Shown here in pieces: positions 13,961 through 23,432 of a DNA stretch of 64,000 nucleotides. Below the pieces are notes generated by a model. That model ran no database searches and had not been told where the DNA came from. It worked only from the letters and a program-made list of their open reading frames with translations. The DNA is from Chamaelirium japonicum (Eukaryota > Streptophyta > Magnoliopsida > Liliales > Melanthiaceae): assembly GCA_947650365.1 (NCBI GenBank), contig OX393555.1, positions 14,835,550 through 14,899,549 of the forward strand, given 5' to 3'. Position 1 is the first letter of the stretch; every line of letters starts with the position of its first letter. A program made the translations under genes and the position numbers.

Positions 13961-14557
13961 GTGCAGATTTAGTACGGTTTCTATAAGGAAAATATAAATT
14001 TTCTGCACTCTGCTGTGAAGTTAAGTAAAAAGCAGTTTTGTTATGTGCTGTAAAGTAATGGGCAGTGAGGTAAATGAAGTAAAGTGAAATTTTTTAAGGA
14101 TCAGGAGCCCCAATTAAATTAATACATCAAATCCCAACAGCTATATTCTACCCACAACAATCATATTCAAGCTCCTCCTCCGCCCATTTCATCCCCCACC
14201 TCTTTTCCTCCGGTGAGTATTTGCAACTCCACTCCGACGACCACGATCCCTTCTGATGATTTGGTGTAGGATTGAAGTACTCCACATCAAATTAGGTTTC
14301 ATCAAATTTGATGTAGGGCGGGAACACTACACATTAAACTGCGCTTTTAACCCAATCGTACATCAAATCTGATGAAAATTTTGATGTAAAATTGGATATG
14401 CTCTAAGTCCACCAAACCCCCCTCACCTCGAGGGTACGTTCTCAAAAAAATAAAAAAATTCCTAACGAACGTCAGGTCCGTCGACCAATTCCCTTTGTCT
14501 TATGCATCGGCGCCGTCCCAAAAGCTACAATCTACAAAGTTTCACGATAGTGGTTAA

Positions 14558-14800
14558 TTGCTCAGAAGGTCTACACATAAGGAACTTGTTGCGAAACTTC
14601 ATATGGTGCTCACGGATGCCTCCCGAGATCCTCCCGGCCCTTCTCTGGGGGCGGTGGACCTGGCTCATGGTACGGCATCGGCCTCTGGGACGCAGTGTGC
14701 TGAACTTTCTGACGGCGATGCGGTGGCTAAACGGCGGAAGGAGGGTGACCCTCCAACTGAAGCCATCGTTAAAGACCCTCATCCCTTAGTGACTGCCTAA
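14558..14800 (+). pseudogene. Coding-like fragment, copy 1 (unknown product)
   Basis: This is an 80-codon open frame with protein-like composition (THKELVAKLH, SASGTQCAEL, AKRRKEGDPP). I do not recognise the family. Copy 2 keeps the same words in the same frame with mostly conservative differences, although the frame has a stop upstream of both. It may be an exon fragment captured by a transposable element and then duplicated. It lacks a credible start. Confidence 0.3.
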
Positions 14801-15595
14801 CACCATGAAGTGGGGGGCTTGGGGTCCAACTACCAGATTGTCATGCTACAGTGTTTTGTGAGTCAACGTGAGATCCTACAGATGATGTGCCGACATGTGT
14901 GTTTCCGCCTGAAGGTGGCCCACTGTAGTGCCGATAGGCACGGCATAGGCATGCGCTAGTTTAGTACGGCTTCTATAAGGAAAATATAAATTTTCCGCTC
15001 TCTGCTGTGAAGCTAAGTAAAAAGCAATTTTGTTATGTGCTGTAAAGTAATGGGTAGTGAGGTAAAGTGAAGTAAAATAAAGTTTTTTAAGGATTGAGCC
15101 CCAATTAAATTGCTACGTCAAATCCCAACGGCTATATTCTACCCACAACAATCATATTCAAGCTCCTCCTCCACCCATTTCATCCCCCGCCCCCTTTTCC
15201 TCCGGCGAGTACTTGCAACTCCACTCCGGCATGCACATGCATCTCCACTCCAGCGACCACGATCCGTTCCAATAATTTGGTGTAAGATTGAAGTGCTCCT
15301 CATCAAATTAGTTTTTATCAAATTTGATGTAGGGCGGGAACACTCCACATTAAACTGAGCTTTTAACCCAATCCTATATCAAATTTGATGAAAACTTTGA
15401 TGTAGAATTGGAGATGCTCTAAGTCCTTCAAACAACCAAGTAATTCCTAAACGAACCAGTTGGGGTCCATGCCAAACCCCCTCATGAGGATTCTCAAAAA
15501 AATAAAAAAATTCCTAACGAACGCCAGGACCGTCGACCAATTCCCTTTGTCTTATGCATCGGCGCCGTCCCAAAAGCTACAATCTGTGAAGTTTC

Positions 15596-15853
15596 ATGAT
15601 AGTGGTTAATTGCTCAGAAGCTCTACACATAAGGAACTTGTTGCGAAACTTCATATGGTGCTCACGGATGCCTCCCGAAATCCTCCCGGCCCCTTCTCTG
15701 GGGGCGCGGGACCTGGCTCATGGTACGGCATCGGCCTCTGGGACACAGTGTGCCGAACGTTCTGATGGTGATGCGGCGGCTAAACGGCGGAAGGAGGGTG
15801 ACCCTCCTGCTGAAGCCATGGTTAGAGACCCTCATCCCTCAGTGACTGCCTAA
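15596..15853 (+). pseudogene. Coding-like fragment, copy 2 (unknown product)
   Basis: This is the counterpart of the fragment about 1,040 bp to the left. The part from about 15700 to 15853 reads open and shares DLAHGTASASGTQC and AKRRKEGDPP with it. Several substitutions between copies fall at third codon positions (for example in the GDA and KRRKEG region). That is weak support for past coding, before or shortly after duplication. The product is unknown. Confidence 0.3.
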
Positions 15854-15938
15854 CACCATGAAGTGGGGGGCTTGGGATCCAACTACCAGATTGTCATGCA
15901 TTCATGCTACAGTGTTTTGTGAGTCAACGTGAGATCCT

Positions 15939-16556
15939 ACATGGTAGAACAAGGAATAGTACAAGGGGAGGAACGTCCAACCCCCATTCCCTCTTCCAGC
16001 CAAACCCAGGCTGCCTTTGGCTCTACCCATTGAACTGTAGTGTGCAGATAGAGAGGCATGGCTGCCGGCCCTCCCCTCACATGCATCCAGTGGCCTTTGC
16101 CCTGTCTTCCCTTTGCCTTCCTCTGTTTTCCTTTAAATACCCCCCCTCCCCACCTCTTGCAAATTGAAAGCAAGTAAAAAGATTAGAGGAGAATTGATTT
16201 CTGGGGTTTCTGGGAATTTTTCCAATTCCTATGAAACCCAATTCTCAGTGTCCTTTCATCAGTTCCTCACATTGCCCTCTTGAGAACAGAGTGCAACAGT
16301 AAGTTTCTAACCCCCATTTTGTCCCATTTTCAGTTTTTGCTACTTAATCTCATATCTGACTCTGAAGTTGTTTCTCGGGTTATTACGTGTCATGAACTCG
16401 TGATTTCTCGTCGTATGCGATGGTCGATCGTGCTACGGGGAGCGGGACTGTTGCTTCGTTTCGGCTCTCTGGCTTTTAATTTACGTAGAAGAGAGGAACG
16501 CAATTCCTTATATCAAATCTCGCTATTGTTCGTCTTAGTCTTTTTCCCACTTTATG
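15939..16556 (+). other. Possible promoter and first non-coding exon
   Basis: A TATA-like TTTAAATACC lies near 16130-16140, and a good splice donor (ACA|GTAAGTTT) lies near 16298-16305. Together they resemble the start of a transcription unit. The 110-codon frame at 16280-16612 crosses the donor and has no recognisable domain, so it is not called as a gene. No downstream exon was identified. Confidence 0.25.
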
Positions 16557-17118
16557 AAGATCATAAGAGGGTTCTTCGCAGGTTGCATGAGTTTAAACTG
16601 TGTAACCAATAAGACGTGTCTCCCTGCTGACCAACGAGCCTTTTTGGTTTCTTGTTATGTCCCTCTTTTGCTAATTTTCTTGGTCGGATTTTTGGCACCA
16701 ATCTTTAGGAAAACATTAGAGGGTTCCTCGTAAGTTGCACGAGTTAAAACTATGTAACCAACAAGACATGTCTCCCTGCCGACCAGCTACCCTTTTAGAT
16801 TTCTTGTCATTTCCCTCTTTTGCCAATTTTTCTTGGTCAGATTTTTGTCACCAATCTTTAGGAAAACATTAGAGGGTTCCTCGCAGGTTGCATGATCTCA
16901 AACAATGTAATTAGCAAGACATGTCTCCCTGCTAACCAACTGGCCTTTTAGGTTTCTTGTCTTGCAATTTTTTCTTGGCGATGCTTTTTTCTCCAATATT
17001 TAGGAAAACATAAGAGGGTTCCTCGTAGGTTTTTTTTTGAGAAATGGTTCCTCGCAGGTTGCATGAGTTCAAACTGTGTAACCAACAAGACAATGTCTCC
17101 CTGCTAACCAACTAGCCT
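16557..17118 (+). repeat. About 150-bp tandem repeat, 3.6 copies
   Basis: The word AGAGGGTTCYTCG recurs at about 16570, 16719, 16870 and 17014. Each is followed by GTTGCAYGAG, then AAGACRTGTCTCCCTGC, and ends in CCAATCTTTAG before the next GAAAACAT. Unit lengths are about 142-153 bp. The last unit has a small internal insertion with a T run. Copies are clearly diverged. Confidence 0.85.
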
Positions 17119-17234
17119 TTTGCCATATCGACTGCTGGTAAAAAATTATCGTCAAATCTCTTTTTTTAAAAAAAGTTGACTAACCTCTCGTCAATCTTCC
17201 ATATAGTAGATCCAATCTTTCTGTAAATAATGAT

Positions 17235-18156
17235 TGTTGAGCAGATACTCCCGCATCAGCTAAGGGGTGGGAGTTCTGTGTCTTCATATACTCATTGCCC
17301 CCTCGCCCTCGTAACCGGTTTTGAGAGGGCACAGGATTAGTGACATGGTATCAGAGCTAGGTCCCACCCCACCCCATCTCCCCTCCATAAGGCCTCGTGC
17401 CATCCACTTTCAGCTCTTTCTCCGTGTGTGGGTAAGTCCCCGTTGAATGTCAACCATGATGCAATTTTGTTGTCATTTTTGTTGGTTTTGATGCATATTG
17501 ATGTGTGGGTGCAAGCCTGATAAGTTGGGAGTATTTATCTGCCTGGCTCCCTGAATGCCAACCAGGGAGCTGGTCACAGTGCAGTTGACTCACTCCCTAG
17601 TTGGCATCAGTGGAGTCATGCAGACCTATATAAGTACATGGCTTGCAGTTTCAGGTGCATCCCCCCCCCCCCCCCCCCCCCCCAACTGTTTCAGCTCTTA
17701 ATCATTATATACACTTGTCTCTCTTCAGCCATTTGATTATCCGGTAAGAACATAGAGTAAAATTCTATAATTTATTTGAGTTATGCTCATTGACAAAGTT
17801 ATAAGAGGGGTCTTTGCTAATTCCTCCCCATCTATTAGGCCAATTACCGAAGGGCACCCCCACGTCGGCATTTGAGTAAACATACCTTGTGTACACAGCG
17901 CACAGCTTCAGTAACACATGTATATGAAATAAATCACCATGTATTTCTATGGATCCGAAACATACAACATAAAAATCGGATCCATTATGAAAAGCAGAAG
18001 CAGAAGAAGATTATACCTCCGACCATAACGTGCTGGGGACGACGATATGGAGGTTACTTGATTCCCAATCGAAGTATCTCCCTTGCACACGGCATGACCC
18101 ATGCGGCCGAAAATTCTCACAGCCGAAATCCTTGTGGCTGACCGAAACCCTAGCCA

Positions 18157-18253
<97 letters not shown>

Positions 18254-19220
18254 CTGTCTCGATCACATAAACAATGAATTTAAGTCCTTAGGTCCATCTT
18301 CTTACTCTCAAAACATGATCAGATGTAAATGGGTACTCAAAAATCAAGCGACGTTTTGATGGCACCATCGAATGCTACAAAGCTCCCTTAGTGGCCAAGG
18401 GGTTTCACCAACAAGCTGGCCTAGACTATTACGAGACATTCAGTACAATTGTGAAGCCAACTACAATCCACACTATTCTTACGTTGGCTACTTCTCTTGA
18501 TTGGCCACTGATAACTTGATGTTAAAAATACTTTTCTCCATGTGGGCTCTTATTGAGAAAGTCTTCATGACTCAACCACTCTGGTTCATGGATCCTCGAG
18601 AAACGAATCATTTTTGTCATCTTCACAAAGCTATTTAAGGCTTAAAACAAAATCCAAGGGCCTGATTTTTACACTTTAGATAATTCCTTTTACGCCTTGG
18701 GTTCATTCAGAGTCAAGTTGATCGATCGACATTTATCTATCATCGTTCCTCTAACCTCATGGTGCTACTCCTATATGGAATTGACATCGTTCTCATGGGA
18801 AATTATTCTTCTTCTCCTGTACTGCTTGATCACACTTCTCGGTAAAGAATTTGACATTAGCATTATGGCTGTCCTAAGCTTTTCTCTTTGGCTAAAAGCA
18901 TCTACCGATATGTGTGGACTGCATCTCTCTTAAACCAAGTGTACATTGAATCTTCTACATTGCAGTAGTATGTTTGATTGATTGCAAACCATGTAATACC
19001 CCAATCGATCGCTGCTAAGTCTCAATTGTCTATGACTGATGGCGAGCCATAGTCTCTAATGCTACCGAATATTAGCATATTGCTGGACCCTATAGTATTT
19101 ATCTCTCACCGAGCCTAACATTAGGTTTGTTGTTCAGCAAACCTCTCAGTTCACGAGTGCTCCCCAAAACCACTCATCTCGTCACCGTAAAAAGGATTCT
19201 TTGTTATCTCAAAGTCTCTC
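17235..19220 (+). mobile_element. Ale/Retrofit-type Ty1-copia fossil with very short LTR
   Basis: The 5' LTR is about 111 bp (17235-17345, TGTTGA...GACA). It has the AGCTAAGGGGTGGGAGTTCT wording and an ACCGGTTTTGAGAGGG block that I associate with short-LTR Ale-type copias. The primer site TGGTATCAGAGCT follows directly (17346-17358). Reverse-transcriptase sequence (KAPLVAKGFHQQAGLDYYET, from about 18380) and more diffuse pol sequence reach about 19200. The 3' end is missing because the element meets the duplicated block at 19221. It is broken, with several breaks, and also carries a poly-C run and a GA run. Confidence 0.75.
18160..18253. repeat. (GA)n microsatellite
   Basis: About 94 bp of perfect GA repeats inside the copia internal region. 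A separate run of 23 C residues lies at 17661-17683 in the same element. Confidence 0.95.
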
Positions 19221-20078
19221 TCGGCATTTTGAACAAGATTGTGTATAATTTGGATAACTAACAAGAATAAAGAAGAAGACAATCGGTCGATCACCCTGCC
19301 TTAGACCACAAAATGGACGAACCCATGACATAGATTTCCCATTAACTAGAAGAGCCAATCTCGTCGAAGACACACATTCCACAATCCATTGCACCCACCT
19401 ATTGGCCATCCCCAATTGAAGCATAATCCTTCCAAGTGCTCCCCAATCGACCCTATCATATGACTTCTCCAAATCCACTGTTACCACCAACAGTGCTTTG
19501 GATGCCGGTGCGATATGCAAATTATGTATAATCTCTGGGGCCAAAAACAAGTTCTCTTTGATCAACCGTCCTAGTACAAAAGCAAATTGACTCGGATCGA
19601 TAAGGTCAGGAAGTAGCATCTTTAGCCTATTAGCTAACAATTTGGCAATAAACTTATATCTCTAATTGCACAGACCAATCGGCCTAAAGTCTTAAGTACC
19701 ATAAGTCTCTCCACCTTCGGAATCAAGGTAATGTATGTGTCATTCCAGGTAACCAGCATTTTTCTTGTTAAGAAGAAACTTTGAATCACATAGCAAAGAT
19801 CTTCCCCAATATCACCCCAACTAAATTTGTAAAATTCACCATTGAATCCATCTGGGCCGAGAGCCTTATTTGTCGGAGATGTCATGACCTTGGATCTCCT
19901 CAGGAGTGGGTATAGTAACAAGAAATGGATTCATATGAGCAGAAACAAACCTTTATACAAGACCATTAATAGGAGCCTCTGTGTTCACCCTGGTATCGCA
20001 CTCCCACCTATCCAGAAATGCCGAGAGTAAACCCTCCTGGATGCGAGCTGCATCACTTACATCCTCTCCTGCCAAGCG
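19221..20078 (-). mobile_element. LINE (L1-type) reverse-transcriptase fragment, copy A
   Basis: The minus-strand frames encode non-LTR reverse transcriptase. The upstream part (19634-19921) has PTNKALGPDGFNGEFYKFSW and TWNDTYITLIPK. The downstream part (19209-19640) has DPSQFAFVLGRLIKEN, VDLEKSYDRVDW and CGLRQGD. These are the conserved fingers and palm regions of plant L1-clade LINEs. The catalytic FADD block is absent because the copy ends at 19221. The frame is interrupted between the two parts, and no endonuclease domain or poly(A) end is present, so this is a dead internal fragment. Confidence 0.9.
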
Positions 20079-20164
20079 TAGGTCCTGAAGAAGATATATG
20101 GATCAAGGGAAGAAAGAAGGGAAGATCAACAAAATCCGATAGAGAGAAGAGGAGGAGACAATGG

Positions 20165-20860
20165 TCAGGCTCCCAACGTGCTGAGCGCACCCGGGAATAC
20201 AACGAAAGGGAGGGCCGGGCTCCTGATATGTTGAACGCACCTAGAAAAAACAATTAAATAGAGAACGAGCTCCTTACACGTTGGGTGCACTAGAGAATAC
20301 AACGTGAGAGACGGATAGGCTTCCGGCGTACTGAGCGCACTAGGGAATACGACGTGAGAGAGGTTCAAGTCTTGGCGTACAGAGCGCACCAGGACATACG
20401 ACGGATAGAGCGCCAGACTCCCGGCATGCTGAGTGCACCAGAGAATACGGCATGAAAGAGGGTTGGGCTCCTGGTGTACTGAACACATCAAAAAATACGA
20501 CGGATAGAGCGTCGAGCTCCCGACGTGCTAAGCTCACCAGGGAATACAACGGATAGAGGGACGGATTTGTAGCTTGCTAAGCACATCGATGAATACAGTG
20601 CAAGAGAGGGTCCGGATCTCGGTGTGCTGAGCACACCGGAAAAAACGGCATAAGATAGGGATGGACTCATGGTGTGCTGAGTGCACGAGGAAATTAGATG
20701 ATGGATAGAGGACCGGGCTCTTGGCATGCTGGATACACATGAGGAATACGACGAGGGTTGGGCTTTTTGGCATGCTGAAAGCACCCGGGGAATATATCGA
20801 AGAGGGGGTGAGGCTCTCAGTGTGCTAAAAGCACCCAAGGAATACGGCGAGGGTATTGCG
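20165..20860. repeat. Degenerate about 50-bp minisatellite, copy A
   Basis: The words CTGAGCGCACC and GGGAATACGACG recur about 13-14 times with a spacing of roughly 45-58 bp, joined by GAGAGAGG and a GGGCTCCCGGC-like linker. Units are strongly diverged from one another, although the whole array is almost identical to the one in copy B. So the array is old and the block duplication is young. Two or three related units lie apart at about 22706-22880. Confidence 0.85.
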
Positions 20861-23120
20861 CAGCAGACGAGATGGAGCCCGACATAGAGAAGGATCGAAG
20901 ATGCGGATACGAGGTCCGGCGCCGTAGATCCCCAAAATGTCAGATCTCATCGGTGCATCCCATGCTGCACTGATTCGATACGGTACAAGACACAGGAAAA
21001 ACCACAGATAAGATGGACACAAGATTTTACAGAGGTTCGCCCAAATGGGGCTATGTCCTCTCTCTCCGGCAACCACCTCCTCCAGGAATCCACGATGAAG
21101 ATATATATAAGATTACACCCGACGACGCTCTATATCCTTTAACAAATCCTAATTAACATATCTCTCCACCACAAAAGTTGATTATGCGCATCAACGGAGA
21201 CCAAACTGTCTTCAACATGTGCCAACGATCCTCCAAAAAACCACCAAATAGAGAAGACCAAAACTGAACATGCTACATGATAAATAGAGAAGAAAGCTTT
21301 ACCTCTTTATGCGCTCTCTCTTTTATCAATCTGACAGATCTAACTGAACAGATCGCACATGGTAATCTCCATAGAGATAACCCTCATGGGTTTTCATAAA
21401 AACTATGATCTAGATACTCATCAGTCATGATCTGCTAGATCAAACATCATTAAAGCACCATGGATCTCCCAACGGCCTTGCGCTTATCCTCTCAGAGTCG
21501 CTCCATCATGGCCTCGGTCTATGCAATGTGGCCTCGCCGTCCATGGCTCGCCACATTGCCTGAAGGTATCTTCCCCAGAAAGGGGGTCTTCTCTAGGTTT
21601 CCTCCAAGTAGAATTCCTCTGAGATTGGTCACCAAACACCCGCACAGTGGTGCTCCAACACGGCATCATGGACACCGCTTGTTAGCCCTTCAACAGCCCG
21701 GGGGAGGAGCAAGGCACGCTTCTCCCTCGGGTTCATCTTCTCCGAAAGAAGCTTCACAAAGAGTCATCGCTGATTGATCAAAAGTTCAAGGATCAAAGAT
21801 GATCAAAAAAAAAATTCCCAAAACCCTAGATTCATTTATATACTAGGGGAATAGGTTACAAGAGCTTAATCCCGAATTTCTCCTCAAAATAGCCAAAATT
21901 AGAAAGTCAAAACGTACTTGACTTGATCAAACCCGTGTCTGCCTGGCACAGTCGTGCACACGACCTGGGAAAGTCATGTGCACGACTTCCTGATGCAAGT
22001 CTCGTCTTTCTGGTGACAGACGCGTTGAGAAATTCGGGCTCCTGGTGGTGCAGACGACCCAACAGTCGTGTGCACGACACCTATCATGCACATGACCTGA
22101 GAGGGTCGTATGCACAACCTGCCGAGGAGGGTTTGACTTGAGCCATCATCAGCAATCTCCACCATAGTGAGATGTCACAAACTAGACGTCTATTCGTCGT
22201 CTTCAAAAGCACTCTGATAGTGCCACTGCTGGTATTACAAACCCGCTTCCTAATGGCGCTCCAAACGGCACCCTGATGGTGCCAAATGACCCCCCTCAGT
22301 ATCTTGAACATGCATCTTGAAGACGCATCGAAAAAACACCCTGTCTGTGCCTGCATTCAAACATGTGTCCTACACCTCTGACCGGTGTATATACCCAACT
22401 GAATACCAATGGCCGATCATCATGCTCGATGATCACCTTCTCTATCCATCCTCCAGTGGACATGATGCCTGGAGTCTCCTTCGACGTCTAAACGAGCTCC
22501 ACCTCAACTGATGTCGCTCCACCACCAATGGACAAACGTCTAAAGTCACATACGACGTCCAACAAGCTCCATCTTTACGATAGACTTGTGTCAGTGGGCA
22601 ATCCCACCGGATATGCTCCCGCTCGACGTCGCAAACATGTGACTCTCCTTCAAATAGGACTCCGAGCCAACCGGCTCTCCTTCAAATAGGATTCCAAGCC
22701 ACCACCACAATGCTCAATAGATGTTGGGCTCCAGGTGTGCTGAGCACACCCAAGAATATGGCGAGGACTGGGCTCCAGGTGTGTTGAGCGCTCCCGGGGA
22801 ATACAGCATGAGAGAGAATAAAGAATGTGGCGCGAGAGAGGACCAAGCTCCCAGAGTGCCGAGCGCACTGAGAAAGATGACGAACGTCTAGCGTATGGAG
22901 GCCACCCTGGGGAGAGAGGCCGGCAACCGGCGATGGTGCAGAAGAGCAATTTGGTGTTATGCAATCATTAACGACATCGAAGTCGAGAAGTAAGGCGTCA
23001 GTGGACCTTGATATTCATTAACCTAGAGCACACCCCAAATTATTGCTTCTTCTCTCACCGAATTAACATGCAATGGCATTGAAATAGCACCGAACAAGTG
23101 TTGTACACTGTGGTGGAGGA
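20861..23120. other. Unassigned DNA of the duplicated block
   Basis: No protein family was recognised on either strand, here or in the counterpart at 29541-31801. Notable contents are a TTACAGAGGTTCGCCCAAATGG stretch (near 21027), a cluster of GTCGTGYRCACGAC palindrome-like words at 21945-22110 and scattered minisatellite units near 22730. Because it lies between the LTRs of the minus-strand copia in copy B, it is best read as that element's non-coding interior. Confidence 0.4.
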
Positions 23121-23416
23121 TGTAACGACCAAGAGCCAATAGCCATGAGCCAAGACTCCTGAGGCTGTGATGCCAAGATGGATGAGGTGAGGTGTACAAG
23201 GCCACGAGTTAGCCCCACATCACTTGGAGAGAAATAGATCATGAGCTACTTGTATAATTTGTACTCTCAAACATAAAAGATCAAACATAAAAGATATGTT
23301 CTAGGTGGTTCGATGGTAACCACGCTAGCGCAAATCCTTAAGGTTGAGGGTTCGATACCCAATAGACCAATATAGGACAATATCTTGTGTTTGGGGGCTC
23401 ACTAACTTTCCTACCA
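23121..23416 (+). mobile_element. Cassandra-type LTR, left part, copy A
   Basis: The piece begins TGTAACGACC, runs through AGACTCCTGAGGCTGTGATG and GAGTTAGCCCCACATCACTT, then the tRNA-like module (about 23301-23366) and its ACAATATCTTGTGTTTGGGG tail. It stops before the 5S-like module that copy B retains. The sequence at the right edge repeats 16-17 bases (TAGCGCAAATCCTTAAG) that also occur inside the tRNA-like module about 92 bases earlier. Confidence 0.8.
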
Positions 23417-23432
23417 ATAGCGCAAATCCTTA

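Larger units (their letters stand above)
13961..15938 (+). repeat. 0.99-kb direct tandem duplication
   Basis: The segment that begins with TTTAGTACGG at about 13968 returns at about 14960 with the same order of landmarks: the AAGTAAAAAGCA region, the TCATATTCAAGCTCC stretch, the TTGATGTAGGGCGGGAACAC stretch and the coding-like block. The period is about 992 bp. The copies differ by scattered substitutions and small indels, so the duplication is not very recent. Both copies contain a GGAGATGCTCTAAG-like MITE end. Confidence 0.85.
19221..23416 (+). repeat. Segmental duplication, copy A
   Basis: From 19221 (GGCATTTTGAACAAG) to about 23416 the sequence matches 26847-32095 at very high identity (roughly one difference per 50-100 bases by eye). 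It includes a LINE fragment, a minisatellite, unassigned DNA and part of a Cassandra LTR. Copy A is about 1 kb shorter because an internal stretch present in copy B is absent. Copy B keeps more LINE sequence to the left and the complete TRIM to the right, so A looks like the derived copy. Confidence 0.9.

Noticed and set aside
20165-20838. Minus-strand Cys/Ser-rich frames repeated over the minisatellite
   Set aside because: Frames follow the repeat unit and shift between registers; no protein family, and the same artefact appears in copy B.
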